Of a DNA stretch of 37,279 bases, positions 18,127 through 25,773 are shown piece after piece. Source of the DNA: CAYOEJ01 sp964403015 (GTDB lineage: Bacteria > Actinomycetota > Actinomycetes > Actinomycetales > Actinomycetaceae); assembly GCA_964403015.1 (NCBI GenBank), contig CAYOEJ010000015.1, positions 1 to 37,279 on the forward strand, given 5' to 3'. The notes below the pieces were generated by a model, which made no database searches, had not been told where the DNA came from, and saw nothing but the letters and a program-made list of their open reading frames with translations. Position 1 is the stretch's first letter, and the number at the start of each line of letters is the position of its first letter. Position numbers and translations under genes: made by a program.

Positions 18127-18879
18127 ATGAAACTCCGCCTCGAAATTTATCGCCAAAACGCTCCCGGCAAATCGGGAGAATTCCGCACGTATGACGTGGA
18201 TGGCCTCGATCCCACGATGTCTGTACTCGACATGCTCGATACCCTCAACGATCAGTTGATCTCTCAGGGCGAGCCGCCCGTCGCGTTCGAGTCCGACTGC
18301 CGTGAAGGTATTTGCGGAGTGTGTGGTATTACCGTCAACGGCCTGCCCCACGGCCCCAAGGCCAACATGACCGCGTGCCATCAGCGCCTCGCATCCTTCG
18401 AAGACGGTCAGACCGTTCGTCTTGAACCCTTCCGTGCCAAAGCGTTTCCCGTGCAGCGCGACCTCATCGTCTCGCGTGATCGCTTGGACGACATCATCCA
18501 AACAGGCGCGTGGAACTCGGTTGACGCCGGAACCGCGCCGGATGCTGATGAGGTGACGACGACGCCGGGCCAGTCCGAGCGAGCCCTCGACTACGCCGCC
18601 TGCATCGGTTGTGGTGCGTGCGTCTCTGCCTGCCCGAACGGATCGGCGCATCTATTCCTTGGTGCCAAGCTTGCCCACATGGTTGCTCTGCCGGTAGGCC
18701 AGCCAGAAGCGCGTCAGCGCGCTCGCGATATGGTGGCGATCGCTGATGCCGAGTTCGGACCGTGCTCACTCCATGGAGAGTGTGCGAAGGTGTGCCCGGC
18801 AGGTATCCCGCTCACGGCGGTCGCTGCAGTCAATAGGGAGAGAATCGCGGCAATGCGTCGGAGGAAGCTCGACGTTTAG
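18127..18879 (+). CDS. sdhB: Succinate dehydrogenase iron-sulfur subunit
   Basis: A 250-residue protein carrying three Fe-S cluster sites. The N-terminal ferredoxin-like domain has CREGICGVC and a distal TACHQ for the [2Fe-2S] cluster. The C-terminal domain has CIGCGACVSACPNG and CSLHGECAKVCPAGI for the [4Fe-4S] and [3Fe-4S] clusters. It passes electrons from SdhA to the quinone site in SdhC. GAGGGA lies just upstream of the ATG, 7 bp after sdhA. It completes a sdhCAB operon with no separate sdhD, as usual for the b558 type. Confidence 0.96.
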   Translation: MKLRLEIYRQNAPGKSGEFRTYDVDGLDPTMSVLDMLDTLNDQLISQGEPPVAFESDCREGICGVCGITVNGLPHGPKANMTACHQRLASFEDGQTVRLEPFRAKAFPVQRDLIVSRDRLDDIIQTGAWNSVDAGTAPDADEVTTTPGQSERALDYAACIGCGACVSACPNGSAHLFLGAKLAHMVALPVGQPEARQRARDMVAIADAEFGPCSLHGECAKVCPAGIPLTAVAAVNRERIAAMRRRKLDV

Positions 18880-18900
18880 GCTTGTGGCCTACACCCGCCT

Positions 18901-19593
18901 TTAAAGTTCCCCAGCGAGATCGACCAACGTATCCACGTCGAGCAGCTCGATCCTTCCACATTCGCGCTGATCGATGACGCCAGAATCTTGGAAATGACGT
19001 AGCTGACGCGAAATTGATTCCGGAGTGGTGTCCAGCAGCGAAGCAATATCCTTCTTCGCCAACGGAAGGGTTACCACAGGATGGCTGCCCGTCGTCGTCG
19101 ACGGTAGCGAGAGCAGGTAATCCGCAACGCGCGTACCAACGGGCGAGGAAAACGCGGAGGTGAGTCGACGTTCGGTTTCAGAAAGGCGCTGACTCAGGGT
19201 TTGTAGCATTCGCAGCGCGATCGACGGGTGTTTGCGTACCAAGTTGCCGAGCTGCGCGTGGGAAAAGACGCACATCTGGGTGGGTTCGAGGGCAACGACC
19301 GAGTGGTCGGGCCGCTCACCGGTGAGGAAGGCGGACTCACCCAGAAAATCGCCGGTGCCAAGCACCCGCACGAGCTGCTCATGGCCATCGGCCGTGGTAC
19401 GCGTGACTTTCACTCGGCCGCGATGGACAACCATGAGCTGGGAAACCTGTGCGCCGGCGATATAGAGCACGTCGCCCTTGGCAAGTGAGGTGGGCTCCGC
19501 AATCTCGGCCACCTGGAATTGCTCAGCTCTGCTCAGGCCTCGAAACACGGGCACGACGGCTACGCAGGTGTCTTCTTCCATCATATCGACCAT
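18901..19593 (-). CDS. CRP/FNR-family transcriptional regulator
   Basis: 230 residues, start chosen at the ATG with GGAGG six bases upstream. A cyclic-nucleotide-binding-like beta-roll (about 15-135, with VLGTGDFLGESAFLTGERP) joins through the dimer helix to a winged helix-turn-helix. The recognition helix TPESISRQLRHF has the E-x-x-S-R pattern that in FNR reads TTGAT half-sites. Only one Cys (near residue 10) lies in the N-terminal region, so an FNR [4Fe-4S] cluster is not supported. It is divergent from the HMA/P-type ATPase genes, and a good FNR-like palindrome lies between them. Confidence 0.92.
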   Translation of the reverse strand: MVDMMEEDTCVAVVPVFRGLSRAEQFQVAEIAEPTSLAKGDVLYIAGAQVSQLMVVHRGRVKVTRTTADGHEQLVRVLGTGDFLGESAFLTGERPDHSVVALEPTQMCVFSHAQLGNLVRKHPSIALRMLQTLSQRLSETERRLTSAFSSPVGTRVADYLLSLPSTTTGSHPVVTLPLAKKDIASLLDTTPESISRQLRHFQDSGVIDQRECGRIELLDVDTLVDLAGEL

Positions 19594-19718
19594 GAATTCC
19601 TCCGCTTTGCTTGATCGCTTCGCCAGCTCGTTCCGTCGGACTGGAACGTCTGATCGCTTTACTCAAGTATTGCGTATCTGACGTAGGCACTGGTCTGCCA
19701 GCGCATAGTTACTCCGAC

Positions 19719-19732
19719 TTGATCTGCGTCAA
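19719..19732. promoter_or_regulatory. FNR-like operator
   Basis: TTGAT-CTGC-GTCAA matches 9 of the 10 specified bases of the FNR consensus TTGAT-N4-ATCAA; the symmetry extends one base to CTTGAT/GTCAAG. It lies between the CRP/FNR-type gene and the HMA gene, 58 bp ahead of the HMA start, so it is the likely target of the adjacent regulator. Confidence 0.7.
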
Positions 19733-19789
19733 GGCCGCCACCGGCGGGAAGAGGTTGTATAGGGACACGATCAATTGAAAGGAATCGCC

Positions 19790-20011
19790 ATGACAACCGC
19801 AAAATTTTCCACCGAACCGTTTAGCTGCCCCTCGTGCGTCAAGAAGATTGAATCAACCGTGGGAAGGATGGATGGTGTACAGGACGTGTCTGTCGCATTC
19901 AACTCCTCCAAGGTCAAGGTGACATGGGATGAGAATCTGCTCTCGCAAGACGCCATTTCCACAACCATCACCAAGCTCGGTTACCCCGTGACCTCAGTTA
20001 AAAGGGCATAA
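19790..20011 (+). CDS. Heavy-metal-associated (HMA) domain metallochaperone, CopZ-like
   Basis: 73 residues from the ATG at 19790, with AAAGGA six bases upstream; an in-frame TTG 15 bases earlier is less likely. It is a single ferredoxin-like HMA domain with the metal-binding C13-P-S-C16 motif (FSCPSCVKKIE) and the conserved GVQDVSVAF and GYPVTS segments. Such proteins carry soft metals to P-type ATPases. The following ATPase lacks its own HMA domain, so this separate protein probably fills that role. The stop is two bases before the ATPase ATG. Confidence 0.93.
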   Translation: MTTAKFSTEPFSCPSCVKKIESTVGRMDGVQDVSVAFNSSKVKVTWDENLLSQDAISTTITKLGYPVTSVKRA

Positions 20012-20013
20012 TC

Positions 20014-21924
20014 ATGCTGACGTCGCTGAAGTCGAAACTCTATATTTCGCTCGCGTCGGCAATCTTGATCGCGCTCGCATTTGGGGCCGGGCAGGTCGGA
20101 TTACCTAGCGTGAAAAGTACGCTCTTCATCATCGTCACGGTGCTAGCCGGCATGCCGACGGTGTACTCCGCATGGCGGGCGCTCACCGTGCGCGCCTTCT
20201 CAATAGATCTACTGGTTTCCATTGCTGTGATCGGCGCGCTGATCATAGGCGAGTACGAAGAATCTGCCATCGTCTCATTCCTCTTTATCTTCGGGTCATA
20301 CCTCGAGGCGCGAACGCTTGATCGGACGCGCAAATCCCTGCGTGATCTTATCGATATGGCTCCGCAAGAAGCTGAGGTAATGCGCGAAGGTGAGCCAGTG
20401 AATGTGCCCGTGGACGACGTCGTCAAAGGCGACGTGGTTATACTCCGCACGGGCTCCCAAGTTCCGGTCGACGGAACGGTCATCCATGGATCTGGATCCA
20501 TCAACGAGGCGGCAGTAACGGGGGAGCCGCTCGCGGTTATGAAAGACCGTGACGACGTCGTATGGTCCGGAACCATCGTGGAGTCCGGCTATTTGGAGAT
20601 GAGTGCCGAACGCGTGGGGGAAGACACCACGTTTAATCAGATCATCGAACTCGTTGAGGAGGCTCAGGATAGCAAGGCCCCCACCCAGAAGTTCCTCGAT
20701 AAGTTTGCAAAGTTCTATACGCCGGGCATCATTGTGGCAGCTGTTGTGGCTTGGGTGGTTACGCGCGACGTACGTTTTGCATTGACGTTGCTTGTGATCG
20801 CGTGCCCGGGAGCGCTCGTCATCTCGACGCCCGTCTCACTGGTGGCCGGTCTGGGTAACGCCTCACGCCACGGTGCGCTCCTCAAGGGCGGCGACGCTCT
20901 TGAACGGTTCGCCAAGGTAGACACACTGGTGATGGACAAAACCGGCACCATCACTGAAGGCAAGCCGAAGATCACAGAGATAGTCGCGGTGGGCGCTCAC
21001 CCTGTGTCCGAGATCCTCCAGCTGGCTGGCACCTTGGAGCAGGCGTCCGAGCACCCGCTTGGCCGAACGATCGTTGCCGCAGCGAAGGACCGCGGCATTG
21101 TCTTGGGAGCTAGCCCCTCTAATGTCGACGTTCGAAAAGGTCTTGGAATCGTCGGCGACGTGGCTGGAATCCGGGTGGCGGTTGGCTCCGCAAGACTTAT
21201 TGCGAATGCGGATCGTGAACTATCGGGTAGAGCCCGCGAGTTGGAAGCTAGCGGAAACACCGTTTCGTTTGTTCTTTTCGACGACGACGTGGCCGGACTT
21301 ATCGCCATCGCGGACCAAGTTCGTGCGGATGTTGCGGGTGCGATCGAGGGACTACGCCGGAATGGTATCTCTACCTTCGTCATGCTCACGGGTGACAATG
21401 CGGCTACCGCCCAAGCAGTTGCCGATCAGGTGGGTATTGACCAGGTTGCAGCGGAGTTAATGCCTGAGGACAAGGTGACCAAGGTGAAGGAGCTTATTGC
21501 GGCTGGGCACAAGGTGGCCATGATCGGAGACGGTGTCAATGACGCCCCAGCCATCGCAACAGCAAATCTAGGTATCGCTATGGGTGGCGGTACGGATGTT
21601 TCGGTGGAGGCTGCGGATGTCATCTTGGTTGGCAACCGGTTTGATCAGCTTCTTCATGCTCGAGCTCTCACGCGCGCAACCTTCGCGAACATGATTCAAA
21701 ATACGGTGATAGCACTCATCACTGTGGCGGTGCTTATTGCGGGAGTGGTGATTCAGGTAGTCGACATGAGCATTGGCATGTTTGTTCACGAAATCTCCGT
21801 TCTGCTGGTTATTCTCAATGCGATGCGGCTCATCCGGTTTAAGAACACGGATGCGGCGGAAATCGCCCGCCTTCGGGAGCTGAGGTCGGTTTCGCATGAA
21901 CGCAGTGGGGTGCTGGTTCGATGA
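20014..21924 (+). CDS. P1B-type heavy-metal-translocating ATPase with a CPG motif
   Basis: A 636-residue protein with eight predicted membrane helices and no N-terminal HMA domain. The actuator TGE is at 169-171, the phosphorylation motif DKTGT with D308, the P1B His-Pro pair at H347/P348 (SEHPLG), and the hinge GDGVNDAP is intact. The transmembrane metal motif reads C264-P265-G266 (ACPGALVIS), not the usual CPC, SPC or TPC. The last helix has HEISVLLVILNAMRL, which resembles the HEGGT position of P1B-4 pumps more than the ZntA one. Substrate is therefore uncertain (Fe, Co, Zn or Cu). It is co-transcribed with the HMA protein and probably controlled by the FNR-like regulator. Confidence 0.94.
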   Translation: MLTSLKSKLYISLASAILIALAFGAGQVGLPSVKSTLFIIVTVLAGMPTVYSAWRALTVRAFSIDLLVSIAVIGALIIGEYEESAIVSFLFIFGSYLEARTLDRTRKSLRDLIDMAPQEAEVMREGEPVNVPVDDVVKGDVVILRTGSQVPVDGTVIHGSGSINEAAVTGEPLAVMKDRDDVVWSGTIVESGYLEMSAERVGEDTTFNQIIELVEEAQDSKAPTQKFLDKFAKFYTPGIIVAAVVAWVVTRDVRFALTLLVIACPGALVISTPVSLVAGLGNASRHGALLKGGDALERFAKVDTLVMDKTGTITEGKPKITEIVAVGAHPVSEILQLAGTLEQASEHPLGRTIVAAAKDRGIVLGASPSNVDVRKGLGIVGDVAGIRVAVGSARLIANADRELSGRARELEASGNTVSFVLFDDDVAGLIAIADQVRADVAGAIEGLRRNGISTFVMLTGDNAATAQAVADQVGIDQVAAELMPEDKVTKVKELIAAGHKVAMIGDGVNDAPAIATANLGIAMGGGTDVSVEAADVILVGNRFDQLLHARALTRATFANMIQNTVIALITVAVLIAGVVIQVVDMSIGMFVHEISVLLVILNAMRLIRFKNTDAAEIARLRELRSVSHERSGVLVR

Positions 21925-21947
21925 GGGTGCTGGTTCGATGGGGTGCT
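21908..21947. repeat. 17-bp tandem duplication across the ATPase stop codon
   Basis: GGGTGCTGGTTCGATG occurs at 21908-21923 and again at 21925-21940, followed by a partial third copy (GGGTGCT, 21941-21947). The stop TGA (21922-21924) lies in the first copy. A related GGTGCTGGTTTGA occurs near 21977. Confidence 0.75.
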
Positions 21948-22020
21948 CTCTCAGATAGACGCTGTCCCGATGACGGTGCTGGTTTGAAAGCTGACCTGAG
22001 CTGATAGCGACACCTTGTCT

Positions 22021-22062
22021 CGCGTCCGATTCGAAAGTCCTAAGCGGCGCGAATCGGACGCG
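22021..22062. terminator. 13-bp inverted repeat downstream of the ATPase gene
   Basis: CGCGTCCGATTCG (22021-22033) and CGAATCGGACGCG (22050-22062) pair perfectly around a 16-nt loop. It lies about 100 bp past the ATPase stop and 23 bp before a scaffold gap. Weak T content follows (CTTTTCC after 14 bases). A terminator is the likeliest role, but a recombination or operator site cannot be excluded. Confidence 0.5.
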
Positions 22063-22085
22063 GCCCACTTCTATGCTTTTCCGTG

Positions 22086-22185
22086 NNNNNNNNNNNNNNN
22101 NNNNNNNNNNNNNNNNNNNNNNNNNNNNNNNNNNNNNNNNNNNNNNNNNNNNNNNNNNNNNNNNNNNNNNNNNNNNNNNNNNNNN
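22086..22185. other. Scaffold gap of 100 N
   Basis: The true length is unknown. Unlike the other three gaps, its flanks share no repeat. The 5' end of the membrane protein gene that follows lies inside it. Confidence 0.95.
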
Positions 22186-22439
22186 AGGTTGCACGTGAGG
22201 CTGCGGCTCTTGACGATATGCGTTACGGCTCGTTCCTCAAGGGCAACACCCTTCGTGGCATGCTCCTCAATGCATACGGATGGGGCCTCGTTGGCACCAT
22301 CGCAACCTGGGCCGGCATTGGTCTGCTCCTTGGTGGCATTGCGCTCGTAGTCTACGGCTTCATTCCTTCCAAGAAGGCTCGCCGTGACGATGTCGATCGC
22401 GTAGAGGTTCGTGACGAGCACGCTACCCGCACCGTCTAA
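22186..22439 (+). CDS. C-terminal part of an unidentified membrane protein
   Basis: An open frame enters from the gap and ends with TAA at 22437-22439, giving about 84 residues. A helical, acidic stretch (VAREAAALDDMRYG) is followed by GNTLRGMLLNAYGWG, a long hydrophobic segment (about 30 residues) and a basic then acidic tail. The codon use, a strong terminator 50 bp later and the clean membrane topology mark it as real coding sequence. I do not recognise the family. The start and N-terminus are lost in the gap. Confidence 0.8.
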
Positions 22440-22490
22440 TAGACAAACGCTCTTCTCCTTGACCGCTAGAGGTCATTGAAGCTAAAGCAT

Positions 22491-22523
22491 GAAGGAGCCC
22501 CCGTTTTTGGGGGCTCCTTCTTT
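22491..22523 (+). terminator. Rho-independent terminator
   Basis: GAAGGAGCCCCC (22491-22502) pairs perfectly with GGGGGCTCCTTC (22509-22520) around a GTTTTT loop, and TTTG follows. It ends the partial membrane protein gene and may also act on the converging ABC permease transcript. Confidence 0.9.
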
Positions 22524-22623
22524 GTGGTGTCTGCGCTGTCGTAGCTAGGCGCGGTGCTTGCAAGCAAGTCGAGTGTGGTGGCTTGCGAGCGAGCGGGGGC
22601 GGATGAACCGTGTGGCTCGCTGC

Positions 22624-23370
22624 CTAGCTCCGCCGAATCGGGAGGCTGCGCAGCATCAGCCATGATGCGAGCGATAGCACTGCCGAGGCGGTAAGAATTG
22701 CAACTACCCAGAATCCGAGGCTGTCGTTGAACTGGACGAAGAACTCGCCAAGATTCCTAGCGACTGGGTCGTTGCTCGTGATGATCGCCGTGCCGACGAG
22801 AATCGGCGTGCCAACCCACCACGGGAAGCGTACAAACATCGTTGAAATGGCGTACCCCAGCTGCGCGAGAAAAACATGAACTAGTGGTGTGAGAGTAAAC
22901 AGCCACAGATCGAATCCTTCAATCTGTGCGTCGCTTAACAGCACTCCCAGACCTAGAGCAGCAAAGGTCAGGAGCGAAAGAATGGCACTCAAGAACAGAG
23001 TTTCAATCTGTGCGAAGCCAAAGCTGCCTGCCCGGGTGGCACCCGCTCCGAGATATCCACGGGATAGGGCTCCCGTGATAATGGCGCCCACGAAAGAGAC
23101 ACCAAAGAGTGCATACCCAGCGCCCGTAGCTGTCTCCCACATGCGAGCCTCTGGCAATTCGATCCCGGAGGCCGTGTCGTTTGAGATACCTGCCTTCATG
23201 AAGTCAGGACCACCGAGAAGGTGCCACGTAAAATGGTCGGGGCGGAATGCTTCAAAAAGGAAGAAGAAGGCAATAATGCCAACTATCCACATGAGAAGCT
23301 TCCCTATCGGCGGGAGATCGTGGCGAAAGAGTATCTTGGCGTGCGAAAGATGTGTGCTGGGGGAAGTCAT
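22624..23370 (-). CDS. ABC transporter permease
   Basis: A 248-residue protein with six predicted membrane helices and a short basic C-terminus, typical of the permease half of small ABC exporters of the YtrC/ABC-2 sort. A large extracytoplasmic loop (about residues 40-75) follows the first helix. Its start overlaps the ATPase stop by 4 nt, so the two form one transporter. Substrate cannot be assigned. YtrA-type GntR-ABC operons of this layout often respond to cell-wall-active compounds. Confidence 0.87.
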   Translation of the reverse strand: MTSPSTHLSHAKILFRHDLPPIGKLLMWIVGIIAFFFLFEAFRPDHFTWHLLGGPDFMKAGISNDTASGIELPEARMWETATGAGYALFGVSFVGAIITGALSRGYLGAGATRAGSFGFAQIETLFLSAILSLLTFAALGLGVLLSDAQIEGFDLWLFTLTPLVHVFLAQLGYAISTMFVRFPWWVGTPILVGTAIITSNDPVARNLGEFFVQFNDSLGFWVVAILTASAVLSLASWLMLRSLPIRRS

Positions 23371-24155
23371 GAGTCCCTCCTAGTTGCTGCAATGAGAACG
23401 TCTGTGAGCGAAGCGAGCTGCCCTGAGTGTGAATATTCTTGACGCAAGTCATCGGCATTACCGCTCAGTTTGGTGGTGCCGTGTTCAATAATGACGACGT
23501 TTTCGATGATGTCTTCTATTTCATCAACGAGATGAGAGGAGACAATGATTGTCCGTGGGAATTCAATGAAGTCTGCCAATAGAGTGTCGTAAAACTCGCG
23601 GCGCACAACAGCGTCCATACCGAGGTGGACCTCGTCGAAGATCGTCAGTGGCGCGCGGGAGGCAAGTCCGAGCGTGGCGTAAAGTGCAGACTTCTGACCT
23701 CGTGAGAGCTTTTCGATATTCCGTTTTGGATCGAGGCTCCACAGGTCAATGAGGTGCTCTGCCAGTGGTCTGCTAAACGTGGGGCGCATGGCCTCCCAGA
23801 GGTCGACAACTTGTGCAATGCGGCCATCTACAAGCGATGTCGAGTCAGAGACAAGCGCGACTAGTGGCATGAGGCTGGGGTTTTCCCATACTTTCATGCT
23901 CTTACTGGTGGTGTTGGTGGCGGCGTCATCGCGGTCAAGGCTATCCACGTCGGCAAAACGAAAGTCGAGTTTGCCGCTCATGCGAATCTGGCCGGCCAGA
24001 CCCATGGCAAGGGTTGACTTCCCGGAGCCGTTGCGTCCGAGGAGTCCTGTGATCTTGCCCGGTTCAAAGGTGGCACTGAGATTCTCTAGAGCCACGTGGC
24101 GACCGTACCTGTAGCCGACGTTGTCGGCCCGAACTGCTAGAGGTTTGACGTTCAT
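23367..24155 (-). CDS. ABC transporter ATP-binding protein
   Basis: A 262-residue nucleotide-binding subunit. Walker A is GRNGSGKST near residue 39, the signature is the variant LSRGQKSA instead of LSGGQ, Walker B is LTIFDEVHLGMD with the catalytic Glu after Asp, and the H-loop is VSSHLVDE. It powers the permease encoded next and begins 3 bp after the GntR regulator stop. The signature variant is seen in other YtrB-like ATPases and should still bind ATP. Confidence 0.94.
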   Translation of the reverse strand: MNVKPLAVRADNVGYRYGRHVALENLSATFEPGKITGLLGRNGSGKSTLAMGLAGQIRMSGKLDFRFADVDSLDRDDAATNTTSKSMKVWENPSLMPLVALVSDSTSLVDGRIAQVVDLWEAMRPTFSRPLAEHLIDLWSLDPKRNIEKLSRGQKSALYATLGLASRAPLTIFDEVHLGMDAVVRREFYDTLLADFIEFPRTIIVSSHLVDEIEDIIENVVIIEHGTTKLSGNADDLRQEYSHSGQLASLTDVLIAATRRDS

Positions 24156-24158
24156 GGC

Positions 24159-24554
24159 TTAGCCCTCCAGTACGGTGTCGACTATTGAGCGAAGCTCGGC
24201 GGCGCTGAATCCGAGGGCGAGGCCCTCGCGAAGCGCGGGTTCCAAAGACTCGCTGCGGTAGGTGTGGCGGCCATCCTCACGGAGGATGGAAGCGGCTTCT
24301 TCGGTGATAAACATTCCGATGCCCCTTTGCTTGTAGATCAAACCTTCGGACTGAAGAAGGTTGAATGCCTTGTTTGCCGTTGCTGGATTAATGCGGAAAT
24401 TGGTTGCATACTGTGTGGTTGACATGAGTTGGTCGCCCGCGCGCAGATGTCCACTGACAATGCGGTCCCGGATGTCCTGAGCAATTTGGAGGTAAATGGG
24501 GGTGCCGGAATCAAAGTTGATGTGAGGCACATCCTCGATCGATTCGAGAGCCAT
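24159..24554 (-). CDS. GntR-family regulator, YtrA subfamily
   Basis: A 131-residue protein: an N-terminal winged helix (PIYLQIAQDIRDRIVSGHLRAG, then TQYATNFRINPATANKAFNLLQSEGLIYKQRGIGMFI) and a short C-terminal helical part instead of a full effector domain. That small size is the mark of the YtrA subfamily, which represses linked ABC transporter genes. The ATPase and permease genes follow directly. A palindrome 20 to 43 bp ahead of the start codon is the likely autoregulatory operator. Confidence 0.94.
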   Translation of the reverse strand: MALESIEDVPHINFDSGTPIYLQIAQDIRDRIVSGHLRAGDQLMSTTQYATNFRINPATANKAFNLLQSEGLIYKQRGIGMFITEEAASILREDGRHTYRSESLEPALREGLALGFSAAELRSIVDTVLEG

Positions 24555-24573
24555 CTGCCCTCCCTTCTTAATT

Positions 24574-24597
24574 GGTTAGTTACATGACTAATTAACC
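24574..24597. promoter_or_regulatory. Putative operator of the GntR/ABC operon
   Basis: TTAGT (24576-24580) and ACTAA (24587-24591) form an inverted repeat around TACATG, and GGTTA/TAACC lie further out. The AT-rich sequence stands out locally and sits just upstream of the gntR-type start, as expected for a YtrA-type repressor site. Confidence 0.6.
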
Positions 24598-24682
24598 ATC
24601 GAACCGAGCTGGTGTCAAGTCTTTCGAAGACGGGTCTCGAGTCTTTTAGATGTGCTGGCGCCAAGCCTTCAGGGAAAATGTA

Positions 24683-24751
24683 CATAACTGCGCTGATTCT
24701 GCAGATTTCTGGGCAAAAACGTGTCTTGGCGTCAAAATCAGCGCAGAAGTG
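24683..24751. repeat. 69-bp dispersed repeat with inverted ends, copy 2
   Basis: The ends carry CTGCGCTGATT (24688-24698) and AATCAGCGCAG (24736-24746), a perfect 11-bp inverted repeat, inside CATAA/AAGTG outer bases. It is the same length as copy 1 at 14849-14917 and matches it mainly at the ends, in opposite orientation. Confidence 0.6.
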
Positions 24752-24752
24752 T

Positions 24753-24888
24753 CCCGGGCGAGGCTAAAACTACGGGCGAGGCCAGGATTACGTGCGGACC
24801 GAAGCCGTCACGTGCGAGCCCGGGGATTACGCGTGAGCCGAAGATGTCACGTGCAAGTCGAAGCCGTTACGCGTGAACCCAAGAAATA
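24753..24888. repeat. Degenerate 20-bp tandem repeat (minisatellite)
   Basis: Five units start at 24790, 24810, 24829, 24849 and 24869 (lengths 20, 19, 20, 20, 20) around a consensus ACGYGYRAGCCGAAGNNGTY. Two weaker units precede them from 24753. There are no unique spacers, so it is not a CRISPR array. It begins right at the end of the dispersed repeat. Confidence 0.7.
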
Positions 24889-24937
24889 TTCATGGCTCCT
24901 GAATTCTGGAGCCAAGTGCACGATACGCCCGCAAGGC

Positions 24938-25723
24938 TCAGGAATTCTCTTGGTCGCGGCGATTGCGTCGGCGACGTGCGCGAGCTTCCTTTGCCGGCTT
25001 TGGAGTGTCTGCTCCATCGATGTTCTGGTTGCGCCAACGGCGAGGCGCCTTGATCCGAAGCTCACGGAACTTACGCGAATAGCTGGTCAGATCATAGGAG
25101 TTTCTAGGAAGCTGCCAGTTGAAGTGACGTGCCAAGAGGCCAAAGAGCGCGCAGATGACAATCGCGCTACCCATGCCTACCCCGTACATGCCGATGGATT
25201 GGAAGATCACCATCTGGGTAGCGCCCAGCACGGCGAAAGTTGCATAGAGCGGGCTACCGCCGAAGATTGACGGCACTCGGTTCACCATAACGTCACGCAA
25301 CAAGCCACCCATCGTTGCCGTAATAACGCCTAGGAAGATCGAGGGCACGAAACCCAGTCCGGCAGAGAGTCCCTTCGATGCGCCCGTGGCAGACCAGCAA
25401 CCAAGTGCAAGCACGTCCGCCACGGACAGTGCCCGCCTAGACCAGCGTCCTTCCAAGGAAAAGAAGTAAGAGAAGATCGATGCGGCAAACGCGCCGCCCA
25501 AGTACCAAGGATCCGTCAGAGCTACGGGGAAGCCGGTGCCAAGCAACATGTCTCGGATCATGCCGCCGCCAGTGGCAGTTCCTGTTCCGAGCACGAGGAA
25601 CCCGATGAGGTCGTATCCCAAGGCGCGCGCCAGCGCCGACCCTAGGAGGGCATTCGCAATTACGCCAATGACGTCAACGATGCGAAAGAGATCGTCGGGG
25701 TTCAATCGCAGTCGTCCTTCCAC
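24938..25723 (-). CDS. TRIC-like channel family membrane protein (UPF0126, YadS-like)
   Basis: A 261-residue protein with seven membrane helices arranged as two related halves, each with a Gly-rich motif ending in RD (TATGGGMIRDMLLG and ATMGGLLRDVMVN), the mark of UPF0126/TRIC proteins. Bacterial TRIC homologues form trimeric cation channels. A basic tail of about 60 residues ends in an Arg-rich cluster. The start is a GTG at 25723 without a clear Shine-Dalgarno, so it is less certain. It lies 50 bp downstream of the macrodomain gene on the same strand. Confidence 0.91.
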   Translation of the reverse strand: MEGRLRLNPDDLFRIVDVIGVIANALLGSALARALGYDLIGFLVLGTGTATGGGMIRDMLLGTGFPVALTDPWYLGGAFAASIFSYFFSLEGRWSRRALSVADVLALGCWSATGASKGLSAGLGFVPSIFLGVITATMGGLLRDVMVNRVPSIFGGSPLYATFAVLGATQMVIFQSIGMYGVGMGSAIVICALFGLLARHFNWQLPRNSYDLTSYSRKFRELRIKAPRRWRNQNIDGADTPKPAKEARARRRRNRRDQENS

Positions 25724-25773
25724 GAAGGCGCAACGAGGCGCGGTGATCGGGAGTGTGAACCCGGAGAGTGTTT

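Larger units (their letters stand above)
24598..24937. other. Intergenic region holding dispersed and tandem repeats
   Basis: No gene is seen here, and the neighbouring genes on both sides are on the minus strand. The stretch contains the second 69-bp dispersed repeat and, immediately after it, a degenerate 20-bp tandem repeat, both listed separately. Reading frames across it are low-complexity products of the repeat. Confidence 0.6.

Noticed and set aside
18877..18891. Terminator between sdhB and the CRP/FNR-type gene
   Set aside because: Only a 5-bp stem overlapping the sdhB stop codon is present, with no T run.
24753..24888. Possible CRISPR array
   Set aside because: The units are contiguous 19-20 bp repeats with no unique spacers, and no cas genes are in the window.
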